A stretch of DNA of 64,000 nt from Candidula unifasciata. Taxonomy: Eukaryota; Mollusca; Gastropoda; Stylommatophora; Geomitridae. The notes below the pieces were generated by a model. The model had not been told where the DNA came from. It worked only from the letters and a program-made list of their open reading frames with translations, and did not search any database. The DNA lies in contig CAJHNH020000495.1 in NCBI GenBank assembly GCA_905116865.2, positions 124,001 to 188,000 of the forward strand, read 5' to 3'. Each line of letters begins with the position of its first letter. Position 1 is the first letter of the stretch. A program made the position numbers and the translations under genes. This document shows, piece after piece, positions 61,698-64,000 of the stretch.

Positions 61698-62490
61698 TCC
61701 ACCGACTGTAAACTTTTTCAGAAAAATCTTGTTATTTGTCCACTTCTGCACTCTGACTTCAAAGTAAACACCCCTAAATAGTTGTCTTTTACAAAATACT
61801 TTTTGTGGTCTATAGTTTGTCTGTTCATTTTTCTCCGTGAAACCCACACAGGGAGGATTTTTTGCAACATGCATAGATTTCCTTTCTAACCTCCAATGGC
61901 AAGTTTTTGTTACATCCAGTATTCTTGATTTGATTAAATAATGTTATCCTCCTGTTTTATAAATCTTCAGAAATTGTTTCTGCAGTTTTGCTCACCTAGT
62001 GAATAGCAGACATTTAACATCCTGTGTGTTTATGTCATTTCTGCACAGTGGTAGCTTAGTCTGTGACCAGGTCATGATTCAGCATAGCTGACTGACTAGG
62101 GTTAGGCCTTTGCTGCCAATGCCACTCTCACAGGTTTGAGGTATTTCAGTGTCAACCAGCTCTAGCTCAATGTCAATGAGGAATGGTTTATCCATTTTTT
62201 TCTATGTTTTTCTAGGTTTGGAAGAGAACCGTCCCCACATGTTGATAGGTGTCTTGGTTCGCCAAAAGGGCAAGCAGGCTATAGACACCCCTGATGCAGG
62301 AAATGTTGGAAAATCTGGCACCTCTGTGAAATCTGGAAGCCAGAGCAGCTCTGTAAGCAGATCTGGTAGCAGTTCTAGCAGTGGAAAACCTGTCAGTCAT
62401 AGGAGCACGGCAAGCAGCAGCACAAAACTGGTGACTCCAGTAGTCAGTAGAGATCCACGCCTGGCAAAGCTGGCGGCCCGGGAAGCTAGT
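25580..62490 (+). CDS. DIDO1: DIDO1/PHF3-family PHD-TFIIS-SPOC transcription regulator (spliced, 3' end outside window)
   Basis: Nineteen coding exons join with matching phases (listed separately), giving about 2,237 codons before the window ends. Order: disordered N-terminal half (residues 1-~1390), PHD finger (~1394-1447), C4 module (~1470-1518), TFIIS-central-like domain (~1667-1790), HLFDLNCKVCTG motif (~1860), SPOC (~2015-2165), Ser-rich tail. This order is shared by DIDO1, PHF3 and yeast Bye1-type proteins. PHNNRFMICC in the PHD and YCSNEC module favour DIDO1. In that family PHD binds H3 tails, the TFIIS-like domain docks on RNA polymerase II and SPOC binds its phosphorylated C-terminal repeats. 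The ATG has a strong context (A at -3, G at +4). Oddities are a +1 frame break near 33005 and an unusual minisatellite load in the introns. Confidence 0.93.
26673..26960 (+). repeat. 131-bp intronic tandem repeat, two copies plus a third start
   Basis: GGGTTGATAGAACTGTCAGT begins at 26673, 26804 and 26935. Within each unit TTGACAGAACT-like motifs recur, so the array is nested. Confidence 0.9.
27246..27575 (-). pseudogene. LINE family C, 3' end, antisense in intron 1
   Basis: The minus strand reads LKYFGPIQCRDRLENIIAEG, MVPGSRGMGLPTQRW and then the shared end with CATCATCATGTAGCAGG. It is closely related to 18840-19275 and 11495-11700. Confidence 0.85.
27576..28849 (+). other. Intron 1, remainder
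   Basis: Has a G run at about 27668-27680 and an unrecognised open stretch at 27646-28105 with a protein-like but unassignable translation (GKAAYLLHGDSLDKLPVFFS). It is possibly an old repeat. No exon is needed here for phase. Confidence 0.35.
28850..28980 (+). repeat. Degenerate ~19-bp repeat next to the exon 2 acceptor
   Basis: Units of the form GTGATATATTGATTGTTGA recur about six times with changes, stopping about 25 bp before the 3' splice site at 29001. Confidence 0.75.
29002..29929 (+). CDS. DIDO1: DIDO1-like exon 2 (charged region with 14-residue repeats)
   Basis: Acceptor AACTTCTCTAG; the first base completes the AAG Lys codon left by exon 1. Donor TCTAAG|GTATGT, phase 0. It encodes alternating acidic (DDSDGSSESDDDIDDD) and Lys-rich runs, then four tandem copies of EES.PIS.LKA.LK (about 29469-29637), then a predicted helical stretch DAFSLLQAQIRLKREVEKKA. 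The repeats look amphipathic and could be short helices. No folded domain is recognised. Confidence 0.92.
29469..29637 (+). repeat. Coding 42-bp repeat, four copies (EESxPISxLKAxLK)
   Basis: Four 14-codon units. Protein identity is higher than nucleotide identity (GAATCAACACCA, GAATCCACACCA, GAGTCCATTCCC, GAATCTATACCC), which suggests constraint on the peptide rather than a very recent duplication. Confidence 0.9.
29963..29987 (+). repeat. Poly-G run (about 25) 33 bp after the exon 2 donor
   Basis: An uninterrupted G run on the sense strand, capable of G-quadruplex formation in the pre-mRNA. Confidence 0.9.
29988..31261 (+). other. Intron 2, remainder
   Basis: 30050-30320 is compositionally distinct (GACGCTGCCCGGGC, CACTGCGCTGGGATTTT) and could be an unrecognised SINE, present once here. 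A G run lies at 30753-30762. The rest is AT-rich. Confidence 0.4.
31262..33411 (+). CDS. DIDO1: DIDO1-like exon 3 (large basic/Ser-rich exon, contains a frame break)
   Basis: Acceptor CCCTTGTTGCAG, phase 0, and donor ACAG|GTTAGT, phase 1. The first frame (31262-33004) includes RKPDGTIIKKKVLVPER, many Lys/Ser/His-rich stretches and a final acidic portion (TMEELQHLVERRD). It meets TGA at 33005-33007. The second frame, open from 32931, continues with RKPSLEKTKDGTD and a long Ser-Lys repeat-like stretch (EDKKQYSSGDKKKYSSDSKK) to the donor. Only the second frame matches the phase of exon 4, so both must be used, shifted by +1 between about 32931 and 33005. The two open frames overlap by 74 bp. Confidence 0.88.
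33500..33835 (-). pseudogene. LINE family C, ORF2 C-terminal remnant, antisense in intron 3
   Basis: The minus strand reads RTTKKKNTDTLHDHNIKENW, then LRYFGHVKCHAGLKRT with stops, parallel to the segment at 18990-19130. Confidence 0.75.
33898..35338 (+). repeat. 39-bp minisatellite, about 37 copies (intron 3)
   Basis: The unit is CACTTGTTGGCAGGACATGG plus AAGCATGTTTTGTCTTAGT. GTTGG/GTTTG and TGGAAG/TGCAAG variants alternate in blocks. Because 39 is divisible by three, all frames stay open for up to 499 codons on both strands; these are not genes. Confidence 0.97.
35339..36558 (+). other. Intron 3, remainder
   Basis: No exon or clear element. The 3' end has an unusually long T15 polypyrimidine tract directly before the exon 4 acceptor. 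Confidence 0.45.
36559..36700 (+). CDS. DIDO1: DIDO1-like exon 4 (acidic linker and first half of PHD)
   Basis: Acceptor T15-CAG and donor ACAACAG|GTAGCT. With the G carried from exon 3 it encodes ELKPERDEEIGDN, an acidic run and DTLYCICRKPHNNR, the first two zinc ligands (CIC) of the PHD finger. Ends in phase 2. Confidence 0.95.
36815..37030 (+). repeat. Cluster of homopolymer C and G runs in intron 4
   Basis: A C run at 36817-36829 and G runs at 36934-36951 and 37013-37026, within about 210 bp. Confidence 0.85.
37098..37355 (+). mobile_element. SINE-like repeat A, copy 7 (intron 4)
   Basis: Head GTGGGTTCTGGGGAAAAC, TGCTTGAGAGGCAAGGAACC and CCAGAGTTTACAGCTGGTG, ending AGGAGGAGGAAGAAGAA. 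Sense orientation. Confidence 0.8.
37560..37681 (+). CDS. DIDO1: DIDO1-like exon 5 (second half of PHD)
   Basis: Acceptor CTGTTGACAG, first base completing Arg. It encodes FMICCDKCEEWFHGTCVGIS and YICPFCA. Together with exon 4 this is a complete C4HC3 set. The Trp in EEWFHG and the preceding acidic residues match the H3-tail pocket of DIDO1-type PHD fingers. Donor CCA|GTAAGT, phase 1. Confidence 0.96.
38050..38640 (+). repeat. 42-bp minisatellite, about 14 copies (intron 5)
   Basis: The unit is CATCATTTCCCACATTGAGT plus CCTCGGTTTAATGAGAACTTAA. The central units are near identical and the edges diverged. The open frames on both strands are artefacts. Confidence 0.95.
38785..38841. repeat. Perfect 57-bp palindrome (28-bp arms, 1-nt centre)
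   Basis: The arm CACTGGGAATTCTCTACAAA plus ATAAAGAT is exactly mirrored around C38813. Symmetry stops at the outer bases. Confidence 0.95.
38842..39291 (+). other. Intron 5, remainder
   Basis: Unremarkable AT-rich intron up to the acceptor TTTAATTCACAG. Confidence 0.5.
39292..39350 (+). CDS. DIDO1: DIDO1-like exon 6 (short linker)
   Basis: 59 bp. With the A left from exon 5 it encodes KGDPDLTLETAVLSLKSPEK. Donor GAGAAG|GTATGC, phase 0. Supported by both splice sites and by phase agreement with exons 5 and 7. Confidence 0.88.
39622..40866 (-). repeat. 49-bp minisatellite with 35-bp short units, about 27 copies (intron 6)
   Basis: The unit is TTCCTGGGGCCTGAGATATG plus TATCGGGTGAAACATTAGCTGGAGTACAC. 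Several units lack the same 14 bp (ATTAGCTGGAGTAC), so deletion units have spread. Strand assignment is arbitrary. Confidence 0.95.
40867..41334 (+). other. Intron 6, between the two arrays
   Basis: Single-copy-looking DNA with an A run near 40930 and a short GT run near 41232. Confidence 0.5.
41335..42211 (+). repeat. 20-bp minisatellite, about 44 copies, ending at the exon 7 acceptor
   Basis: The unit TAGATTTGTCACACAGTGTC (variant TTTTTCACACA) is almost perfectly periodic at 20 bp. Each unit has a pyrimidine-rich run followed by CACAG, i.e. the shape of a 3' splice site. The last unit ends 15 bp before the exon 7 start. Confidence 0.97.
42227..42373 (+). CDS. DIDO1: DIDO1-like exon 7 (C4 Cys-rich module)
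   Basis: 49 codons, phase 0 at both ends: MKSQLLQKCVGRRC, APRPGSVYCSNECVMSHAQE and a basic helix. Four Cys (CVGRRC and YCSNEC) form a small zinc-binding module also found downstream of the PHD in DIDO1 and in CXXC1. Acceptor CCATCTGCAG has a weak pyrimidine tract. Using the CACACAG of the last minisatellite unit (42210-42211) instead would add five in-frame codons. Donor AAAAAG|GTTTGC is weak. Confidence 0.93.
42490..42830 (-). pseudogene. LINE ORF2 C-terminal fragment with an amplified 42-bp segment (intron 7)
   Basis: The minus strand encodes NKWKDNIRETLQQKDVEVVR, typical of the end of family B LINE ORF2. The preceding segment KSCDHKATYYKGGM (42 bp) occurs five times. Confidence 0.55.
42612..42821 (+). 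repeat. 42-bp tandem repeat, 5 copies (intron 7)
   Basis: CTCTTCATCCCTCCCTTGTA plus GTATGTGGCTTTATGATCACAG at 42-bp steps from 42612. Confidence 0.95.
42871..43328 (+). repeat. 31-bp minisatellite, about 14 copies (intron 7)
   Basis: ACCTGCATGAACTCAACCAG plus CCACAGATTGT at 31-bp steps. Confidence 0.95.
43744..43984 (+). CDS. DIDO1: DIDO1-like exon 8 (Ser-rich linker with conserved WLEQHPTFEVV)
   Basis: Encodes QISEKQPSTHSKSSSSSTP, then ETGKLLTGSSAPTQKGLHRW and LEQHPTFEVVLPHKHRSKS. Donor TCA|GTAAGT, phase 1. The acceptor is a NAGNAG (TTCAGCAG), so the first Gln is probably optional. The LHRWLEQHPTFEV segment is conserved-looking between PHD and TFIIS-like domains in this family. Confidence 0.93.
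43995..44178 (+). repeat. 46-bp tandem repeat, 4 copies, made from flank plus SINE tail
   Basis: TTTGTTCCATTTTGCTGTTC plus TAAGTAGTGCCTTGTGTTTCTTCTTC at 43995, 44041, 44087 and 44133. The unit includes the TTCTTCTT tail of the SINE-like copy that follows at 44179, and it begins 10 bp after the exon 8 end. Confidence 0.92.
44165..44410 (-). mobile_element. SINE-like repeat A, copy 8 (diverged, intron 8)
   Basis: Reverse copy: TTCTTCTTTGTTCACCAACT, CTCTGGCAGAAGGTTCTGGT, ACATGCTTGTTGGGGAGGCC, GGTCTGTTCTTGATTTTTTC. The head is decayed. Confidence 0.75.
44495..44700 (+). repeat. Dispersed repeat E, copy 1
   Basis: Shares GTCAGGTTT..TTGCTGATTAGACCA, ATGCCGAAGTG, AAGCTGTCTGTAAA and TTCTTGGCAGACACCAGCA with 46135-46345. 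Two diverged copies, both sense, in introns 8 and 9. Confidence 0.75.
45372..45500 (-). mobile_element. SINE-like repeat B, copy 3 (diverged, intron 8)
   Basis: TTTTTACTTCCCAAGACATT, CCTGGTACCCATTTTAGACT, GGGTCAACCTG, then a tRNA-like head remnant (AGATCTAAACCCATAACTTG) at its right end, as in the 57.3-kb copy. Confidence 0.5.
45594..45861 (+). CDS. DIDO1: DIDO1-like exon 9 (Asp/Arg/Lys-rich linker, start of TFIIS-like domain)
   Basis: With the A from exon 8 it encodes KDKQSRSDRDKTSSADRDRQ and similar RD/KD dipeptide-rich sequence, then QIRVNVQTALGDCLSAR, the first helix of the TFIIS central-like domain. Acceptor GCTCAACAG; donor GCCAG|GTAATG, phase 2. The coding frame differs from the longest open frame here; phase decides it. 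Confidence 0.92.
46135..46345 (+). repeat. Dispersed repeat E, copy 2 (intron 9)
   Basis: TTTCATTCCTGATTAGACCA, ATGTCGAAGTGAAATAA, AAGCTATCTGTAAACTACAG and CTTGGCAGACATCAGCAG. See copy 1. Confidence 0.75.
46366..47247 (+). repeat. 68-bp minisatellite, about 13 copies (intron 9)
   Basis: GGCCAACTGTTGATGTCAAG, ACACTAGCTGATTTGATCCA and AGTCACTTCAACATGACCTTATGAAGGT (in pieces) at 68-bp steps. Copies are 95% or more alike by eye, the first one diverged. Confidence 0.96.
47589..47748 (+). CDS. DIDO1: DIDO1-like exon 10 (TFIIS-like domain, middle)
   Basis: The first base completes Arg. It encodes ALEDDDIMLSSNEIKSLALT, IEEELFSLFNDTGHKYRTKY and RSLVFNIKDQKN. The KYR..YRSLVFNIKD pattern is the hallmark of the TFIIS central domain. 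Donor AATAAG|GTGAGT, phase 0. Confidence 0.96.
47844..48697 (-). pseudogene. Possible decayed piggyBac-type transposase (intron 10)
   Basis: The minus-strand frame 48461-48697 reads SRLFTVQQMIDTLVDSDSEE, resembling the acidic N terminus of piggyBac-derived proteins. Further along, 47844-48173 has CVVCMEKHSRYTSK and VPLCETK, reminiscent of the Cys-rich C-terminal end. The middle is missing or scrambled. Weak evidence by eye. Confidence 0.3.
48968..49111. mobile_element. piggyBac-type miniature element with TTAA ends
   Basis: TTAACTTTTTGAGTCCCAAG at the left and CTGGGACTCAAAGAGTTAA at the right are inverted repeats flanked by TTAA, the duplication signature of piggyBac elements. 144 bp including TTAA, with no coding capacity. 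Confidence 0.85.
49112..49653 (+). other. Intron 10, remainder
   Basis: An A run at 49174-49190, then at about 49205-49290 a fragment related to 55290-55375 (CACTTGGGGCAATCCCACAC, TGCTCCATCCCCTTCTTCAG). No exon. Confidence 0.45.
49654..49770 (+). CDS. DIDO1: DIDO1-like exon 11 (TFIIS-like domain, end)
   Basis: Acceptor CATTCTGTTTCAG, donor AAACAT|GTAAGT, 39 codons, phase 0. GLFRKILTGKIKPYQLVQMS and TEELASKELAMWREQASKH, the conserved C-terminal end of the TFIIS central-like fold. Confidence 0.97.
49825..49970 (+). repeat. Tandem duplication of about 77 bp, two copies (intron 11)
   Basis: CCTGTTGTTGGTCTAACATA through GGGGTTGGTACTTGAGACA occurs twice with three differences by eye. Confidence 0.9.
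50427..50714 (+). other. Unassigned open frame in intron 11
   Basis: 95 codons, with helical, Leu/Glu/Lys-rich content in the second half (ECEEMKEQIFWLQKQKLQEL). Splice phase does not require it and I recognise no family. It could be a transposon remnant or an alternative exon. Confidence 0.2.
51018..51143 (+). CDS. DIDO1: DIDO1-like exon 12 (helical linker after TFIIS-like domain)
   Basis: QLDMIQKTEQQALKESAAAK, HVRKKTHKGEVEVEEEDLSV and LE. 42 codons, phase 0. The acceptor is a NAGNAG (CACAGCAG), so the first Gln may be optional. Donor GAG|GTTGGT is weak. Confidence 0.92.
51648..51827 (+). CDS. DIDO1: DIDO1-like exon 13 (HLFDLNCKVCTG motif)
   Basis: 60 codons, phase 0. Encodes TRLEEKKDPEPDIQ and DTTDQHRAHLFDLNCKVCTG plus KIVP, a conserved signature between TFIIS-like and SPOC domains of DIDO1/PHF3 proteins. 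Acceptor TGTTCAACAG, donor GAGAAG|GTAGGT. Confidence 0.96.
51828..52632 (+). other. Intron 13
   Basis: Has a CA-rich stretch at about 52434-52550 and no other element. It ends at acceptor TTTTCCATACAG. Confidence 0.5.
52633..52698 (+). CDS. DIDO1: DIDO1-like exon 14 (22 codons)
   Basis: HHLVDSEDCSLWLVTPRKLI plus AD, bounded by TTCCATACAG and GCTGAT|GTAAGT, phase 0 at both ends. Too short to stand out as an open frame, but the phases and the strong donor support it. Confidence 0.82.
52828..53025 (+). repeat. 33-bp minisatellite, 6 copies (intron 14)
   Basis: GTGGAACAGTTAAGCATTTC plus AGACACCTCTAGT at 33-bp steps. Confidence 0.95.
53266..53552 (+). CDS. DIDO1: DIDO1-like exon 15 (Glu/Ser-rich linker before SPOC)
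   Basis: PATITFEQPEEKKPVQSQEE, an acidic helix KAEEIVKEAFRTMQKMEKS, then a Pro/Ser-rich run with VTPPLSPKLVSSRRES. Acceptor GATTGTTTCAG; donor TTCG|GTAAGC, phase 2. Confidence 0.95.
53727..53998 (+). mobile_element. LINE 3' end with (TTCG)n tail, copy 1 (intron 15)
   Basis: GTGCCTATATGTTTGTGTGT through ACCCTTTGAAAATAAAG and GTTCGTTCGTTCGTTC. It is more than 90% alike by eye to 60740-61024, which follows a LINE ORF remnant. It is a severely 5'-truncated insertion. Confidence 0.88.
54326..54606 (-). mobile_element. SINE-like repeat A, copy 9 (intron 15)
   Basis: Reverse full-length copy: TCACCAGCTGTAAACTCTAG, GGAAAGTTCTGGTTGTTCAT, CTTGCCTGCCAGGCAGATGC, GTTGGGGAGGCAGTGAGTCT and ACCCACACGGGG. 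The TTC tail is short. Confidence 0.85.
54607..55064 (+). other. Intron 15, remainder
   Basis: No element recognised. It ends at acceptor CCAATGATTACAG. Confidence 0.5.
55065..55215 (+). CDS. DIDO1: DIDO1-like exon 16 (start of SPOC domain)
   Basis: With CG from exon 15: RSPDSALQSGLEAKSKFTPT, then GPMLWKGFMSMLDVAKFFTS and AYSVSGPTDHI. LWKGF.SM..VAKF is the first strand and helix of SPOC. Donor CATATT|GTGAGT, phase 0. Confidence 0.96.
55216..56593 (+). other. Intron 16
   Basis: Holds a repeat fragment (55290-55375, partner at 49205), three units of a ~34-bp repeat (AGATGTGACATTTGCTTGAT, about 55765-55850) and a degenerate ~95-bp repeat at about 56180-56450 (TTGGAGCAGT..GTTACCCATTCT). Confidence 0.55.
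56594..56683 (+). CDS. DIDO1: DIDO1-like exon 17 (SPOC)
   Basis: TIPDTINILGRISPEQMWDY plus LSKIRQAGSK, 30 codons, phase 0. Acceptor CCTCGTCTACAG, donor TCTAAG|GTAAGT. Confidence 0.95.
56684..57324 (+). other. Intron 17, first part
   Basis: TTAACCCTTTCACCACAAAG at about 57000 resembles a piggyBac-type terminus but has no visible partner. A G run is at 57161-57177. Confidence 0.4.
57325..57572 (-). mobile_element. SINE-like repeat B, copy 4 (most complete, intron 17)
   Basis: Read on the minus strand: a tRNA-like head with GTGGCACCGTGG (A-box-like) and GTGAGTTCGCTCC (B-box-like), then GTCGACCCAGCC, GGTACC, AGTAAAGGCGGCCGGCGTGA, TGCTGACCACATC, CCCTATATGCCTAAAAGCGT and a CTTTACTTTTTTTT tail. 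Confidence 0.7.
57714..57909 (+). CDS. DIDO1: DIDO1-like exon 18 (SPOC core)
   Basis: DLTVVRFIPGNDDQKVAYIH, LYSYLNSRSRCGVAASTNKQ, IKDFYIIPLASHSKIPLTLL and PFDGPG. This is the most conserved SPOC portion (YL..R.R.GV...., DFYIIPL, LPF.GPG). The Arg and Lys residues in strand positions fit a phosphopeptide-binding surface. Donor CCAG|GTAACC, phase 1. Confidence 0.97.
58150..58415 (-). pseudogene. LINE family B, ORF2 C-terminal fragment, antisense in intron 18
   Basis: The minus strand reads NCLRRAVGVTIRDKIRNEII, then QRQQVKWFAHLERMP and KAYMEREERARNRTLYLP. It ends in (TTC)n on the plus strand near 58146-58163. Confidence 0.85.
58416..59029 (+). other. Intron 18, no element seen
   Basis: AT-rich sequence between two LINE remnants. 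Confidence 0.4.
59030..61024 (+). mobile_element. LINE 3' part with long TG-rich 3' UTR and (TTCG)n tail (intron 18)
   Basis: RT motif C appears as FADDCTIYTS at about 59099, followed by a stop and a frame change. Then MQININKTKSMV, LGVLIDSHLTWSSHV, YIQTHIDYCSTIWDGSS and LQNRALC, and after another shift (about 59645) PKPRIDLFKTSLSYSAAHLW and NHLPLDLK, ending about 59925. Next is about 800 bp of TG-rich 3' UTR with long GTGTGT runs, then the same 3' end as at 53727 with AAAATAAAG and a GTTC repeat. Frame errors make it non-functional. Confidence 0.85.
61025..61334 (+). other. Intron 18, between LINE and SINE
   Basis: No recognised feature. Confidence 0.4.
61335..61858 (-). mobile_element. SINE-like repeat A, copy 10, with expanded (GAA/TTC)n tail (intron 18)
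   Basis: The 3' tail is expanded to about 360 bp of TTC, TTCC and TCC triplets (61335-61697). The body follows: CCACCGACTGTAAACTTTTT, TTGTTATTTGTCCACTTCTG, a middle deletion, CTCTGACTTCAAAGTAAACA and GAAACCCACACAGGG. Poly-Ser/Leu and poly-Lys/Arg frames here are artefacts. Confidence 0.85.
62216..62490 (+). CDS. DIDO1: DIDO1-like exon 19 (end of SPOC, Ser-rich tail; gene continues)
   Basis: Acceptor TATGTTTTTCTAG; G+GT completes Gly. LEENRPHMLIGVLVRQKGKQ ends SPOC, then a Ser-rich linker and VVSRDPRLAKLAAREAS. DPRLA-type motifs are common in C-terminal tails of this family. Donor GCTAGT|GTGAGT, phase 0. No later exon was found before 64000. Confidence 0.96.
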
Positions 62491-62766
62491 GTGAGTATAC
62501 TAGGTTATATTTGGTGATTTTACGTTGCTCAGCATGCAGACTGTTGTCTGACTAGAGCTTTGGTTAAACACAAATGAGCATGTTCTTGAGATATGAATGC
62601 GGTTTTGTTCCAAGGCATTTCACACACCTATAGGAAATGAAATTAATCCAGTGAACTGTAACTGAAAAGCTTAACCAAATAGGAAAGCAGAACAGGCTGC
62701 ACCTGTTGGTCCTGGCCAACCCCTCATTGGTCCAGGTGTGCCCCTGATTGGTCCTGTGTGCCCCTG

Positions 62767-63386
62767 ATTGGTTGATGCCAACCCCTAATTGATCCAGTCC
62801 AACCCCTCATTGGTCCAGGCCAACCCCTCATTGGTCCAGGCCAACCCCTCATTGGTCCAGGCCAACCCCTCATTGGTCCAGTCCAACCCCTCATTGGTCC
62901 AGTCCAACCCCTCATTGGTCCAGGCCAACCCCTCATTGGTCCAGGCCAACCCCTCATTGGTCCAGGCCAACCCCTCATTGGTCCAGGCCAACCCCTCATT
63001 GGTCCAGGCCAACCCCTCATTGGTCCAGTCCAACCCCTCATTGGTCCAGTCCAACCCCTCATTGGTCCAGTTCAACCCCTCATTGGTCCAGTCCAACCCC
63101 TCATTGGTCCTGGCCAACACTTCATTGGTATAGGCCAACCCTTCATTGGTCCAGGCCAACCCCTCATTGGTCCAGGCCAACCCCTAATTGATCCAGTCCA
63201 ACCCCTCATTGGTCCAGGCCAACCCCTCATTGGTCCAGGCCAACCCCTCATTGGTCCAGTCCAACTCCTCATTGGTCCAGTCCAACCCCTCATTGGTCCA
63301 GTCCAACCCCTCATTAGTCCAGGCCAACCCCTCATTGGTCCAGGCCAACACCTCATTGGTCCAGGCCAACACCTCATTGGTCCAGG
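62767..63386 (+). repeat. 21-bp minisatellite, about 30 copies (intron 19)
   Basis: CAACCCCTCATTGGTCCAGG plus C at 21-bp steps, with AGGC/AGTC alternation in blocks and a few ATTGAT or TATAGG variants. ATTGG is an inverted CCAAT core in every unit. Open frames on both strands reflect the period. Confidence 0.97.
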
Positions 63387-63489
63387 TGAGCTCCCAATTT
63401 CTGTGTAGAATTTGTTCAGGAAAGCCAGCATGGAGACTGGCATGTAGAAACTCAGTCAGTAATTTAAGACATTTAGCATATTCCTACCA

Positions 63490-63900
63490 ACTTTGTGCTA
63501 TCGATGCAAGACATGGACAGTTGTAGAAAAATATAAACGCAAAATTACAGCAATTGAGATGAGATATATAAGAAATGCAGCGGTGAAGCCACAAAGAAAC
63601 AGTCATCAATGAAAAAACTGAGACAGTAGTAACCACACAACCACATAATTTCATAGATCATCAAACAGTAAAATGGTTTTGTCATTTAGTCAGACTAAAA
63701 CAGTCAGCCAGCAGCTATAGTGTACTACATAAGAACTACAGGCTACAAAGCAATAGACTGACCAAGAAAGATATGGGCAGAGAGAGAAAGAGATACTACA
63801 GAAACACAACATGACATTAAGCACAAGCTACACAGCTAGCTAATGGCAGCATATAACTGCGATGATTTGCAGCATGATCAATTGGAAGAAGCATAGAGAT
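63490..63900 (+). pseudogene. LINE family B, ORF2 C-terminal remnant (intron 19)
   Basis: With stops and shifts: CKTWTVVEKYKRKITAIEMR, YIRNAAVK and, further on, VKWFCHLVRLKQS. Same block order as at 23706-24540, but sense to the gene and strongly decayed. Confidence 0.65.
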
Positions 63901-64000
63901 TCTGAGACCATCTGAGATTTGCCGCATCTGAGACCAAAATCCTGTCACATGACACCTTGTTGATAGTATCTGATTGGGTAATTCCTTATGTGAAAGACAT

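Noticed and set aside
61274..61711. Ser/Leu-rich and Lys/Arg-rich open frames
   Set aside because: Translation of an impure TTC/TCC tract that is the tail of a SINE-like copy.
62724..63526. Repeat proteins of the form GWPGPMR or NPSLVQA
   Set aside because: 21-bp minisatellite translated in different frames.

Overview
The window is eukaryotic and most likely from a mollusc, probably a gastropod. Coding exons are short, flanked by canonical GT/AG splice sites and separated by kilobase-scale AT-rich introns. There are remnants of several LINE families, SINE-like repeats with a (GAA)n tail, piggyBac-like and foldback miniature elements, and an exceptional density of minisatellites. The mollusc assignment is an inference from this style of sequence; no marker here proves it.

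One host gene is recognisable. It runs on the + strand from 25580 past the right edge and encodes a DIDO1/PHF3-family protein. I could place 19 coding exons whose splice phases chain correctly from the ATG at 25580 to 62490, about 2,237 codons so far, with one frame break near 33005. The order is: a long disordered acidic and basic N-terminal half (exons 1-3), a C4HC3 PHD finger (exons 4-5), a small Cys-rich module (exon 7), a TFIIS-central-like domain (exons 9-11), the HLFDLNCKVCTG motif (exon 13), the SPOC domain (exons 16-19) and a Ser-rich tail. In characterised members PHD reads histone H3 tails, the TFIIS-like domain contacts RNA polymerase II and SPOC binds its phosphorylated C-terminal tail, so the protein should act in the nucleus on transcription elongation and RNA processing.

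Left of the gene (1-25 kb) is intergenic and repeat-dominated. It opens with the 3' part of an I-like LINE that still has an uninterrupted RT/RNase H frame (2-2338). After that come decayed LINE pieces, a 53-copy 29-bp minisatellite (5717-7252), a TA microsatellite, two long foldback elements (15597-15960 and 22713-23068), and a LINE interrupted by a SINE-like element with a clean 10-bp target duplication (18062-19275). A candidate promoter (E-box plus YY1-like ATGGCGG) lies near 22070-22110, 3.5 kb upstream of the start codon.

Inside the gene, introns carry at least ten minisatellite arrays, with typical periods of 20 to 68 bp plus a 131-bp intronic repeat. One 20-bp array of about 44 units ends 16 bp before exon 7, and every unit resembles a 3' splice site. 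Introns also hold LINE 3' ends (the older ones mostly antisense), piggyBac-like remnants, SINE-like copies, poly-G runs and an expanded GAA/TTC tract. Many tandem arrays with periods divisible by three create long spurious open frames on both strands; these are not genes. The most interesting material is how tandem repeats arise here: from LINE coding motifs, from SINE tails and next to splice sites.
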